Shown piece after piece: positions 15,601 to 25,600 of a DNA stretch of 64,000 nucleotides. The position numbers and the translations under genes are program-made. The notes below the pieces were generated by a model. That model was not told where the DNA came from and did not search any database. It worked only from the letters and a program-made list of their open reading frames with translations. Every line of letters begins with the position of its first letter. The stretch's first letter is position 1. The DNA is taken from NCBI RefSeq assembly GCF_964355755.1, contig NC_092670.1:38303795-38367794 (forward strand), written 5' to 3'. This DNA is from Antedon mediterranea. Lineage: Eukaryota; Echinodermata; Crinoidea; Comatulida; Antedonidae.

Positions 15601-18600
15601 TTGTATTTATTCAATGACACCAAGTGACAAATATCTACATTCATATTTAGTTGTTCAACAATCATCAATAATTCTTCCTCGTTTGTACACTTCTCACTGA
15701 ACACAACTGAACTATAAAAAATAATATTAACACAACATATGTTGTCTGATTGTGTGTAGGAAAATAAACCAACCAGGCTTTCAACTGGAATTCAAATTGC
15801 ATCAAATGCCTAATGCTCTACAGCACATTCAAGAACTGATTTGTTTAAAATCCATTCAGAAATGCGTAAAAATGTGAATAAAAATAATCCATATCTCTAC
15901 TCTAGTGGAATATTAAGAAAGATTTCTTGTAGCTCATTTGTGCAGGTAGAGGATAAATAATAGATTCTGGATTCTGTCACAAAGTGTGTAAAATACTGAT
16001 TTAAATGTCTTTTTCATAAGAAATATCTGTTATTTCAAATATAATATAAATGTTTAAATACATTTACTAACTGAAATTTTTTTAAATAACAGAAAAAAAA
16101 ATCAACATACCAGACTTTTCCTAAATTTCTACTACAGTACTAATTTGTAAAATACATTTACTGTATAAATAATTGTAGAATATAAATATGCTTTTAATTT
16201 TTATTTTAAATTTGTTTATATTTACGGTCTACCATAATTTATTAATATTATTATACATAATGATATTTAATTACATAAAATACTGTTTAATTATGAGCAT
16301 ATTATTTAAATGTAAACTTTAAACTATATTTTTATAATTTTTTTTATGCAATGTAAAACTAATTACCTCACAGTGCAACATAGTAATTTTTGTACATCAA
16401 TAAAATAAACAATGTAACTTAAAATTAATTAATAAACTATTAAAACACTATACTGATGACTAAATGAAATAGATACACAGAATATTAAAAAAACTAAAAC
16501 AGAGGCGGAGCAAGTTAAAAATTTTTTTTAAATTCAATACTGTATGGAAATTGAATAAATATAATAAATTAATAACAAATTCACATATAAAAATGAATTA
16601 ATAATAGTTGCATTGCATACTGTATATTAGGTTTTAATTTTTTGTTAGTTACAAATATAAATATGTTGGAATAATATAAAATTTGAATATGAAATACACT
16701 AGGGCCCCAAGTTATGCATCTAAATGACATCATTTCAGTAAAGGTCACTTAGGAAGTATGATCAATTGAAGGAAACATTTCATTAAAGTTTGCCTTCTAC
16801 TACTTAGTACCTAACTAGTTTGACAAAAAAAGTGTGATGTGCCCAAATATGGTAGTGATATACCCAAATACAGTAGTGATATGACATCATTATGTCCATA
16901 TATAGGCACATAACATTATATTTGTCACAACATAAAGTTTGATAGTGTACAGTAGAATGTACTGTAGACTTACTGTACTATTATAATCAAATACTAAAAA
17001 CAAATTTTTTCAAATGTACTGTATAGTACAATACATCATAGAGTATACCACCATGGCTCAAATTTTCACTACCGTACATGGGTTGGTATTGTTTGCTTGT
17101 TTCGTTTTCATTTATTTTCCACACATTTAACCAAATACTTTAGAGAAAAGAAAAAGATAAAGAGAAGACAATGTGTGAAAGGAGATCAAAATAAATATGA
17201 ATTACTTTAAGCATTGACCACCTGAGCAGTTGTCGACATGGCAAGTAAACTTTGTAAAAAATTGTAACATAATTCAGTTAGTTACACTTACAGTAATCAC
17301 CGAATCTACCAAATAAGAAATAGCTCATGTGTGTATGTACAGTACCGTTCTCAAAAAGATAATGTAGTGTATAACAATATGTAAATGTAGTGTGGTTTGA
17401 AATTTAGGACGAATGGAAGAAATTTAAGCAAGGCAGGAATTCCCTTCACTGCCACATTCATGATTCATGCAATCAAACTACAGTGTACTAATGTACAGTT
17501 GTATTACAATGAGTAATTGACAATTCCATTGACAAGCTCTTTATTGATTTTTGCCTTATGGTATAATCAGATCGCATGATAGTATGATGTTACGAGAGAG
17601 TCAACGCCTTTCAGTGGATTTAAGAGTGGGTCAAGATTCTGACCAATGCAGCATGATGTTTGGCAATGGTCATGCACATAAAGTACTGGCACACTGTTTG
17701 TTTTTGTGCCGCTCCTTTAGGCAGTTATATTCAAGAGAACTGAAGCATTAGGAAACAGTCAACATGCTGTAGCTTATAATTTACTAATACGGCTGAAAAT
17801 GAAAAAAATTTGTATTTGGAAACTCAGACTGGGCATGGAGCACACCATAAAGCATGTAGATGGTATTATTCATATTATATCTGATTACAAATTCTTGCAA
17901 GATACAATAAATACCTTATTGACAGAATCTGCAGGGAAAAATTTCAACTTAAAAATTTGTTTAGCAATGTTACTAATCAAACAGAATTTTGAGTTGAGAA
18001 ACATAGTTTTATATTGTATTTTTTGCTACACAATTTCAGAAATGTAAAGCAATAAGTTTGTTTTATATAGCTTTTTGCTATGCTACACTAGCGAAATTAT
18101 TCCCTGTCAGAATATTCACAGTACTGTAGTTTAACATTTATTTATCCTATCACTCTTTTGAAACGTTTTCCGACATTATGCTTTCGACGATTTGTTTCCC
18201 ATATTTTTCTGATTTGGGCAGGATTTGTTATTGTGTTAAATTCTACATTTTTTCCTTTTAAATTTGTTTTTATTTGGCTTATCCAGTTTTCTTTTGGTCT
18301 TCCTGGTGGTCTTTTTACTTTCTTTTCAGTTCATTGCTTGTTTAATTTGCGTATCGTCTGGCAGTAAAATTTGAATAGATTTCATGATAGATGTTCTTTT
18401 ATTCTTTAAATTAACATTTAAACAAGAGACTCAATAAAATCAGAAATTTGAATTTACTGTTCATAAAATTAAAAATCACATGCAGAGAATCAGCTGTGTG
18501 CAACATGTATAATTTATTTAATCATTAACATGTGTACGTACTGTAACTTAAAACAGAGGGTATAAGTAGGCCTACAGCAGTAGCCTACTGCAAGTGCAAA

Positions 18601-19036
18601 AACTGCAAGTCTTTATAATAATTAATAAACTAATTATTGTAGTACAGTATTATACTGTCAGATGAAAATGACATTTTCTTTAATAAAGGAAAATTTAAAT
18701 TTGTAAACTTTATATTAGTAAAAATACAATTTAAATCAGGCCGAACAGGCCAACTTAGTCAGCTATAGAAACTGTTTTCCAGTAATTTGATCCAGGGACC
18801 CCCGTACACATCTCTCAGGCTTTGGCATTTTGCAGCAGAAGGCTAGCCTACTGCATGCAGTGGCGCGCGGCTGCTGCAGTGTGAAAAGGGTTGGGCACAA
18901 CACTCTCGTACGTACTCACCTCTTCCAACACCGACAAAGTATTTCGACAATCGCCCATTCTAGATACAAATGTTGACGTTGTTGGAGAGTTGAAGTCATC
19001 CTGACTCTCTGAAATAAAATCCGCAACAGTAATCAT
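664..19036 (-). CDS. ASAP1: ASAP-family Arf GTPase-activating protein, 5' part (BAR-PH-start of ArfGAP), 10 exons
   Basis: ASAP proteins stimulate GTP hydrolysis on Arf GTPases at focal adhesions and endocytic membranes. Exons in transcription order: 18920-19036, 11700-11772, 8894-9042, 5073-5197, 4230-4305, 3570-3623, 3103-3188, 2517-2682, 1963-2215, 664-870. All junctions agree in phase and give 435 residues. The start ATG (19036-19034) opens [11 protein letters not shown], close to the vertebrate ASAP N-terminus. BAR domain is about residues 25-270 ([16 protein letters not shown] in exon 4; QDEEKRRL in exon 8), PH about 305-400 ([11 protein letters not shown], then RTYHF), and the ArfGAP zinc finger begins near 425 with [10 protein letters not shown]. 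The remaining zinc finger, ankyrin repeats and any SH3 lie beyond the left edge. Intron 1 is about 7.1 kb. ASAP1, 2 and 3 cannot be separated here; the gene may be the single invertebrate orthologue. Confidence 0.93.
1008..1165. mobile_element. MITE-1 copy in ASAP intron 9
   Basis: Inverted ends around a core with GTGTGATATGTCC and TATGGTAGTGATATG. The TATGGTAGTGATATG word occurs twice in tandem. Confidence 0.85.
2294..2474. mobile_element. MITE-1 copy in ASAP intron 8
   Basis: Contains AAGTGTGATGTGCCC and the right end TTTGATAGTGTAGAC. The left end carries a ~25-bp insertion. Confidence 0.85.
2778..2965 (+). mobile_element. Degenerate SINE related to 24556-24795
   Basis: Contains GCGATTAAGGCAAGGGC, GGTTCAAAAGCTC, CATGTGCACTTTAAACAACC and TACTCCGGTGTACTGG in the same order as the fuller copy. 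Confidence 0.65.
3312..3441. mobile_element. MITE-1 copy, internally shortened, ASAP intron 6
   Basis: Ends CTGTCTACACTATC and TAGTGTAGACAGAAC are kept. The centre lacks the GACATCATCATG segment. Confidence 0.8.
3732..3907. mobile_element. MITE-1 copy in ASAP intron 5
   Basis: Left end TAAAGCTCTGTCTACAC, core ATGTGATGTGCC and GACATGATGATGTCATATC, degenerate right end. Confidence 0.85.
4338..4800. mobile_element. MITE-like element with TAATAGTAACCCA repeats
   Basis: Inverted ends AATTACCGTAAATCT (4339-4353) and AGATTTACGGTAGTAAATTT (4784-4803). The left side has several CTAATAGTAACCCA units and the right side two more. There is no transposase frame. Confidence 0.6.
4848..5013. mobile_element. 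MITE-1 copy flanked by TTAA, ASAP intron 4
   Basis: Both ends carry TTAA (CTTAAGTCTTGTCTAC and TAGACAGACCTTAAG), one of the cleanest terminal pairs in the family. Confidence 0.85.
5904..5956. mobile_element. MITE-1 fragment in ASAP intron 3
   Basis: Only the internal block ATCATATTTGGGCACATCAC remains; both terminal repeats are missing. Confidence 0.5.
6645..7054. mobile_element. hAT-like MITE, 410 bp, perfect 32-bp TIRs and 8-bp TSD
   Basis: Positions 6645-6676 (starting CAAAGAACTTATAACACAAG) are the exact reverse complement of 7023-7054. The 8-bp word ACATGAAG flanks both sides (6637-6644 and 7055-7062), the target-duplication length of the hAT superfamily. Inside is an ~86-bp tandem duplication (6751-6836 and 6837-6921) starting GGAGTAGGGCGCCCGCATC. 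It has no coding capacity. Perfect ends imply recent insertion. Confidence 0.9.
7166..7382. mobile_element. Element with CCTCCGCC / GGCGGAGG inverted ends
   Basis: Begins CTACCTCCGCCAAGGAGG and ends near GGCGGAGGTTTGTACTCTCG, with a TGTTTGTTTGTGTG tract inside. A second, longer copy is at about 47239-47825. No protein is encoded. Confidence 0.6.
8236..8545 (+). mobile_element. tRNA-derived SINE
   Basis: The head has box A-like TGGCGCAGTGTG and box B GGTTCGAATCC. The body follows, and the tail AGGCGCTATATAAATCCAGG ends in (ATT)n. Tail-like sequences recur at 5445-5510 (minus) and 63396-63440. The whole is bracketed by inverted TTAACTACTTATTTT words (8217 and 8622). Confidence 0.8.
9379..9469. 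mobile_element. MITE-1 copy, left end lost, ASAP intron 2
   Basis: Contains CCCAAATATGGTAGTGATAT and ends in AGTGTAGACAGAGCTTTA. Confidence 0.75.
10183..11057 (+). repeat. 48-bp minisatellite in ASAP intron 2
   Basis: About 17 units begin ATGACAATGCTGTGGGTATC and continue with AGTGGCT(A/G)GAT and CAATGG(A/G)(C/G)ATACAAA. Some units are extended by ~22 bp containing GATAAAATAAACACTGAC. The 48-bp period explains the 128-codon open frame at 10670-11056. Confidence 0.9.
11122..11287. mobile_element. MITE-1 copy in ASAP intron 2
   Basis: Left end TAAAGCTCTGTCTACAC. The centre is replaced by a T-rich stretch, and the right end is TTTAGACAAAGCTTAA. Confidence 0.8.
11513..11690 (+). mobile_element. 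5'-truncated SINE body
   Basis: Starts at ACTATAAACCATAGGTCCAG and carries GTGTGCACTTTAAAGAACCT and GATCATAACTGGGCC, matching the body of 24556-24795 without the tRNA head. It ends just before ASAP exon 2. Confidence 0.7.
12283..12425. mobile_element. MITE-1 copy, right end truncated, ASAP intron 1
   Basis: Contains TGTGATGTGCCCAAATATGG and a TATATGGGCACATCACA block. Confidence 0.75.
12655..12722 (-). mobile_element. tRNA-like SINE head
   Basis: The minus strand reads GTGGCGCAGCGGTTGAAGCG, then GAGTTCAAGATCG, boxes A and B of a tRNA-like promoter. No matching acceptor stem is seen, so it is not a functional tRNA. Confidence 0.6.
13176..13364. repeat. Long imperfect palindrome in ASAP intron 1
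   Basis: Arms of ~65-90 bp surround a short loop near 13264-13275. GTTAAATATAAGATTTGACA on the left pairs with TGTCAAATCCTATATTTAAC on the right, and the outer CAGATATTG pairs with CAATATCTG. As RNA or single-stranded DNA it would form a strong hairpin. Confidence 0.85.
13613..13773. mobile_element. MITE-1 copy in ASAP intron 1
   Basis: Core AGTGTGATGTGCCC is intact and the right end is GTGTAGACAGAGCTTTA. A separate right-end scrap lies at 13365-13383. Confidence 0.8.
14008..14486 (+). repeat. 33-bp minisatellite in ASAP intron 1
   Basis: About 14 units of TACAGTACATTGGCATACAG followed by TAAACAACTACTG. Variants alternate CAACTACT with CCACTTCT and TACATT with TATATT. All open frames on both strands here derive from the unit. 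Confidence 0.9.
16810..16950. mobile_element. MITE-1 copy in ASAP intron 1
   Basis: Contains AACTAGTTTGACAAAAAAAG, GTGTGATGTGCCC and a right end AGTTTGATAGTGTAC. The outermost left TIR is lost. Confidence 0.8.
18150..18370 (-). pseudogene. Retroelement C-terminal fragment on minus strand
   Basis: The reverse complement encodes [20 protein letters not shown] and [17 protein letters not shown]. The GRPK-x-x-W-x-x-x-I pattern is common near the C-terminus of non-LTR retrotransposon proteins. An in-frame break and lack of upstream domains mark it as a remnant. Confidence 0.6.
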
Positions 19037-19845
19037 AGTGAATGTTTACGAAAACATGGGTAATTAAATCGAAATACAGCTTCAAAATCCCTTCCTATCT
19101 TTCAATTCACTCGCGATACCGGAAGCTAAACATTTTACTTATGATACACAACCCAGACGTCATATTTCTTTTTCGTTAAAACTACGACTGTACGTTACGA
19201 GGCTACGATCAGAGATGGCGTAGAGGTCAATTTATGTTCACTTATTAGCGTACACAGTGGGAATGAAAATGGACACACCTGTATGAATATGCATCACGTA
19301 TTCATATTAATTTGCATATGTAATTATTGTATACAGTGTGGTGTAAGAGATTATATTAAAGATGAAAATGAAGATTAACAAAATCAAACTTTGAGCAGGT
19401 CATTTGCAGTTTTAAAGTTATTCACTTCCATAGGGAGAAAAAATGGTTAAATAACCAAAAAACAGGCCAATTGTTTTCTGACGACAGACAATTCAAGTTG
19501 TGAATGATTTTTTTTTCGATCAAACTGTTGGAAAAAAACACACACTTGCCCATTGATAATACCTGCCTATTTTAAGTTTCATAATCAATAATAACAATCG
19601 TTTTGTCATTTCCTTATTGATTATGTTATCAATCATCCTCTCATCAAGACCAAAAAATGTGTGCGTATCCTATTTGCGCACTAACGGTGGTGCATGCACC
19701 GCGCGGTTGTGGTGGTGGTTAAGTTTGACGTGTGGTGGTTATAGAGGGCGACAAACAGCTATATTCTAGTGTGGAAATCTGTCGATCGTACGTGCAATTT
19801 TGGGTTTTTGAAAGTCGGTGATTTTTGCATATTAAGCTAACTAAA
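19037..19845. promoter_or_regulatory. Divergent intergenic region between ASAP and IF1 start codons
   Basis: This 809-bp segment separates two head-to-head start codons and must hold both 5' UTRs and promoters. Roughly 19337-19690 contains a degenerate copy of the transposon-like family seen at 21266-21824 (shared blocks such as GATGAAAATGAAGATTAAC). The part nearer IF1 (19670-19800) is richer in CpG. No clear TATA box was identified. A shared bidirectional promoter is inferred from arrangement only. Confidence 0.5.
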
Positions 19846-20814
19846 ATGGCTCTTTTCAGAGCAGCTATTGGACTACGCCTCTCAAGAACTTTTAATATTG
19901 CTGTGTAAGTATAATATGCGTGAGTTGTATGCCTATATTATATAGACCTAACCTAGCTAGAGGCCCCTAGAGCTAGCTAGGCTAGCTACTTTCCAACTCC
20001 AACCGGTACGATTGTGTGACCACCACGGATCATGTCCAGCCAGGCAGGGAAATGAAATGGTTTCAGCTAGCCTCTCTTGGCCTGACCCTAGGCTCTATAT
20101 AGGCTCGGCCTAGTAAGTACAGTAGTATCAGTCTATTCCAGTTGACCGACCAAGGCCATTTGCATAAAATTACAATGTATGACTAAACTAATATAATATT
20201 TGAGTAAAACATTTTATTTAAATTTCAGAACACAGACTTGTGGAATGGCAGGAGGAGAAATGGGCAGTGGTGCTGGAAAGGTAATGATGATAATGATAAT
20301 AATGCCATTAAATGAAGTGGTGGTAGGCCTAATCAGACTAAATAGCTATTTCTATATAAAATGCATTGTTTAACCTTTCTTCTCTCCCTAAACACAATCT
20401 GATGAAATTTATGCTAGCCTACATATATACCTTCAAATAATATATTAGGGTGGTGGATCTGGAGGCTCAATCAGAGACGCTGGGGGTTCTTTCGGCAAGA
20501 TGGAGTCTGCACATGAAGAGCAATACTTTAGAAAATTAGTAAGTTCAGTAATTAATAATAAATATCATACAAAATAATTACTCTCCTCTCCAAACCATCA
20601 TCATGACCAAAATACTACGTACTAGAAAAATGTATTCAAATTTTAATAATTTTACAATATTTTCTTTTAGCAAGCTCTTCAGTTGAAACAACTAAAGGAA
20701 CATCATGATGAAGAAATTGACGCTCACGAGAAAGAAATCCGTCGTCATAACGAAGCAATTGAACGACTAAAAAAGAAAAAGGATCAGATAGATGATGGAA
20801 GTGACAGTGATTAA
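19846..20814 (+). CDS. ATP5IF1: Mitochondrial ATP synthase inhibitory factor 1 (IF1), complete, 4 exons
   Basis: IF1 binds F1-ATPase and blocks ATP hydrolysis when the membrane potential falls. Exons 19846-19904, 20229-20280, 20449-20538 and 20671-20814 join in phase to 114 residues, slightly longer than mammalian precursors (about 106-109). Residues 1 to about 25 are basic and hydrophobic (MALFRAAIGLRLSRTF), fitting a mitochondrial presequence. A glycine-rich segment precedes the inhibitory core in exon 3, with IRDAGGSFGKMESAHEEQYF at about residues 45-64, matching the conserved minimal inhibitory motif. Exon 4 encodes the charged, histidine-rich coiled coil used for pH-dependent dimerisation (KEHHDEEIDAHEKEIRRH) and ends in an acidic DGSDSD tail. 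Splice sites are canonical. A poly(A) signal lies at 21256-21261. Family identity is very secure. Confidence 0.95.
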
Positions 20815-21255
20815 TACTAAATTGTTTCTATTCTCATTAGATAGCAAATTATGCAGTGTATACAATTAAAATAGATTAACAAATTTGAAAACGCATACAA
20901 ACTAAGTAATTATTCATAGACTGTTTTCCAAGAACCTTTTACAACATACATTACGACAGTTTCTAAAACAGAATCATGGTTTAAAATAATTAATTACAGT
21001 AAATGGAAGCTTTATCCTGTATTCTATATAATAATATGTGTTTTGGTATTTTTTATTTGCATAATGGATTTGTGCTTATTGTTAAATACAACTATTAATT
21101 CATGATGAAATAATAGTTTATTGAAATTATATTGTGTTTTGTAAATCCACATTGATTGTGTGTGGTATGCATTAAATTACTAGAATTACAATGATTTGTT
21201 TCTTTGCACTTTATTTTATAATTGAATCAGTTGTTCTTTCTGTATTCTTTTAGAA

Positions 21256-21261
21256 AATAAA
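21256..21261 (+). terminator. AATAAA poly(A) signal, probably for IF1
   Basis: AATAAA lies 442 bp after the IF1 stop codon and is the clearest signal in the 3' flank. It sits only 5 bp before the terminal repeat of the element at 21266-21824, so cleavage may fall inside that element. Confidence 0.5.
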
Positions 21262-21265
21262 GCAC

Positions 21266-21824
21266 TTTAAAGATGTATTGTCCCTTGAAACACAAAAAAA
21301 TGAAGGTCAAAATATTCTAAATTTAAAGTGGCCATATCAAAGTAATATTAAAGTTATTCACTTTAAGTCGAAAATTCGAGCCAAAAACAAGAAGTTTACG
21401 TAATTAACAGGTAAATTAGTTTGATTACATTTCATCTGGAAAATCGTCGCGAGCGAAAGTAAACAAAGATTTCAAACCATGAGTACGCATTATGCATATG
21501 CTAATTAGGATTGTTTACAACTCGTCACGGTTGAGAAGGTATTTTCACACAGATCATAATAAGAAGTTTTATGATTATGCATAAAGAGTAGCCAAACAAG
21601 CGCGTTTCATTATGGGATATGTTTTGATCGAAAACTTTGACTGGAAGTCAAAGTTATTTTTTTAACAAAAAAACGTCTGTATTTCAGTTAAATGATTTTT
21701 TTTTCGAAAAATTTTTGGCGATAGTAAATAATTATTATGATACTTCAAAATGAGCCACCTTTTTCCAAAATCTTTTATTTGATATTTTTTTTGGAATTAG
21801 TCAAAGGGACAATACATCTTTAAA
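21266..21824. mobile_element. Non-autonomous DNA transposon with 21-bp inverted ends (about 559 bp)
   Basis: Positions 21266-21286 (TTTAAAGATGTATTGTCCCT plus T) are the exact reverse complement of 21804-21824. No transposase reading frame lies between. The interior carries AGTTATTCACTTTAAG. Related degenerate copies are at about 19337-19690, 28000-28350, 49990-50290 and 62180-62360. The target duplication cannot be separated from the TTTAAA ends. Confidence 0.75.
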
Positions 21825-22640
21825 TTATAAGCCTTGCATTTCTTTTAGTATAATACTACTGTACTGCTGTAGTATTCTAGTTGGACGTTAATTCATCGTT
21901 GAGGGCGACAAATTCTACAACAGCACGTGTCGGAGGCACCGATGCGTGAATTTGCTTAGGGTTTTCCCCTCCGACATGAGTTTTCTAAAATATTATTTAG
22001 AAAAAGGCCTAGAGATGTTACTTATTTATTAATTGTAAGTTTCCTTTTTCAAATTAAATGTATACAACATAAATGCTTGTTTTCTAGAAATAGATGTTAG
22101 CTTACCACCGGTCCTTAATCACTAATAACAAGAAGTAAGCGAGTGTGTGTTGGCTAGGCTCAGACTCAGGGAGAGGGAGGAGGAGGAGGAGGAGGATCAG
22201 TTTACAGAGAGGAGCAACTCGCTCAACAACTAACAGTACTGTAAATACGCACAGAACTGTTTTAGGCCTAGACAGGACTCCCTGGCCTAGGTAGGTGAAG
22301 TCAAGTAGCAGAATAAATGTATGAAAGGAATATTTGTTTGAAGATGTGTGATAAAAAAAAAAAAATATAGGATAATTAATAATTGTATACAATTAACAAA
22401 AATAAATCATGAATAAATTGAAACAATAAAGGTATGAATTCATATAAAATAGATCACAATATTATTAATTAATTATTAACTACAGTATGCTAAATGTTGA
22501 TTGTTGTGTTTTGAAGGCCTAACTAGGCTGCTTAGCCTGTCACTATAATTAATAATAAATATTATAATAATTTATAATTATAATAAACATTTATCTAAAA
22601 CAAACAATGAACTATTTTAACTAGACACAAGTTCACCAAA

Positions 22641-25600
22641 ATGTTTGCACAGCTCAGTCAACCAAGAAGAAAAAAGAGAGCTCCAACTTCTGAAGAGTCT
22701 CCGTTGCCAGTTCCGATAGCGTCCATCACCAACAAGCCAGCTTCAAATGAACGATGGTTCTACTATAATGCTACCCTGAAAGATGGTAGTGTTTATGTTG
22801 TCCAGGAGGGCGATATCCACTTTCTATACAAGATGGTGATTTTATTTCAAATTTGTACTTAACTCTTTGTTAGTTTACTGACATTACCTTGTCAGATCAC
22901 ATGGAGGTAAAAAATATCAAAAAAATTGTTCTTTACCTCCATAGTAATTATGAAATAGTATGGAACGCCATAAATGCGTAAGTGCACAAACATAGTATCC
23001 TAGTACAGTAGAAGTAACTACTAGTTTTTTTTAACTTGGTTGTTTTTCTAGGGTTTTTTTGGGAAGGGTATGCTTTCACGTGGTAAGCCACAACATGCAA
23101 GGTTCACTTCATCATTTCAAGGAATCAACAGGAAGAATTGTAGGTACAATGTTGGTATAATCTTAAGTAGACAACAATAAACCAATGCCTTGTTATTTTG
23201 CTTATAAAATAAAGCATTATTCCATTTTTTTAAAAATTTATTCTGTTCCAACTTTATTTGACTTTCTTGTAGTACCACCAAGTGAAAGACATTTCCAACA
23301 GCAACGATTCAAGACTGTTAGAAAACAAAGGTATGCACATACATGCACATGAGAGGAATTAGAGTGGCGGATCAGAGGAAATACTATAGTTCGATCTACG
23401 ATGACAAACCCATATTAAATCCCACCCATTTTAAACAATAATATTATAATTATATAATAAGTGTTCCTTCTTTAATGTTTTTTTAAAGATATGAGAGGCA
23501 TTTAGCATGGTACAAGCAACTAGTTAAGAGGAAACAAACGCAAACAAACATTGAACAAACAGATGGCAATTTAGAAGACGACACAGACAAATGTGAAGGT
23601 TATATGTTGGAGGCTGAAGAGGAACAAAAAAAGCCTGGAAAACATCCAGTTCAAGAAGATTCATCATCAGTTATATCATCATCATCATCATCTGGGGAGG
23701 AGGATGATGCTGATGATAGTGTGATAAGTGAAAATACAAAAATACCTACAAAACCATTGAATGTTGATAGTGAGTCAAAGCTGGGTGAAGTCAAGGCAGT
23801 AAAAGTGAGTTTGATAATGTGTCTAAAGCTCTGTCTACACTATATGGGCACATCATTTTTTTTTTGTCACATAAAGTTTGATAGTGTAGGCAGAGCTTAA
23901 TTTTGCAACTATTATTCACACATGTATTCTGTGAGTTACAGTATCTGCTAAGTTATTATTTTGTTTCAGAAACTTAAAACAAGTGTGAAAAAGGAAGATC
24001 CATACAAAGTGTATGAATACCTACAACTAAGTCTTGAAGAGGTACGGCGTGGTGTCAAAAAAAGAAGATAAATAAATAAATAAAAATACATATATAAGTA
24101 TTTCAAAAATATCTTATTGTTTCCACTCAGGTTGATAGGCCCCTCCAAAATTCCTTGTCAAATTGACATATTATAGACTAAACTCTGTCTACACTATCTT
24201 TATGTGACAACAACATATGATTGCCCATATATGGACATGATGATGTCATATCACTATCATATTTGGGCATATCGCTACCATATTTGGGCACATCACACTT
24301 TTTTGTCAATCTAATTTGATAGTTTAGACAGAGCTTTATATATTTTGAGCTTTTGAACCAATATACTTTGTGTATAGTTCATAGAGGTACTATATCTCGA
24401 CTACATTTTTTAGTACTAATTTGTTGGTTTCAGGCATTTTTCCTGTCATATGGTCTCGGATGTTTGGCACTTAAAAATGACAAAGAGGTAATTTTAAATT
24501 ATAATCTACACCTCAGTAAGTAATTACATATTGTAGAAATCAGGTTTTGTCAAAAGGCCAAATAGCCGAGCGGTTAAGACAGTGGAACTATAATTACGTA
24601 GACATAAAATCGGCAGGGGTTCAAGGCTCACTCGCTCCATGGTTCTGGTGGTAGAACTTCTCAGATAACAACTATAAACCGTAGGTCCACTGTACACATC
24701 TAGCTCATGTGCACTTTAGAGAACCTACTACATCTTTCGAGTTACCCCGGTGTACTAGTATACACACAGCCACTGATCATAACTGGGCCTCTGAGTCAAT
24801 TCAATTAAAAAATGTACGACTATACTCAAATAAGGTTCTGCACAGTATAGGAAGATGATGATGTTTACATAATGATTTGGTATTCTAATGCATCAGACTA
24901 CATACAGTACACACTTAAAATGACACACAAAGCCTTTGAGCTAGCTCATATGAGAATAAATATGAATTTCTTTCACTAGGAGTCGATGAACTTGACGGAT
25001 ATGTGGAAAGAATTTTGTAATCAGCAACCAACTACATTCCTTGGCAACTACATCGCATATCATTATTACAGAAGTAAGGGCTGGGTGCCTAAGTTGGGCG
25101 TTAAGTTTGGAGCTGAATTCAGTGAGTATTATACCTTCCTACACATTTTTATTAACGCACTAAAGTGTACGGTTTACGCAGTGGCGTAACAACTAACATA
25201 TAGAGACCTGAGGCCCCTGATTTAGGAACCCTAAGTGGCCTCAAACCCTGGAGGCCTCAGGTGTTTTTAGCCCTTTTCGACATATTTAAATGCCTGTTTT
25301 TACCTCTGGGTACTGGTCAGGGACCAACATAAGCTTCAAGGCCCCTGTGTTTAGCCAGTGAGTGCTCATAACCACTGAGTTTACGAAGACAAAATACAGT
25401 ATTTTGGAATGAAAATGAATTGTAAATTTGTTTCAGTTTTGTATAAAAAAGGACCTCCATTTTACCATGCATCATATTCTGTGATTATCAAAATGGTTGA
25501 TCAAAGGTCACTTGAGTCGATAGATGGTCCAAAGGAGAGATGGTCAAGATGGGCGGGATTAAACAGGGTCACTGAGACTGTTGCCAAGGTTGGTGTCACG

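Larger units (their letters stand above)
20815..22640. other. Intergenic region IF1 to TSEN2
   Basis: Between the IF1 stop and the TSEN2 start are the IF1 3' UTR, the 559-bp transposon-like element, an AT-rich stretch, and a short (AGG)n run near 22175-22195. No coding region is convincing here. The last ~100 bp should include the TSEN2 5' UTR; no promoter element was recognised. Confidence 0.5.

Noticed and set aside
17551-18047. Two open frames of 66 and 82 codons
   Set aside because: No recognisable domain, no splice context linking them, and they lie within ASAP intron 1.
22102-22392. 96-codon minus-strand frame with leucine-rich stretches
   Set aside because: The leucine run comes from an (AGG)n microsatellite; there is no gene support.
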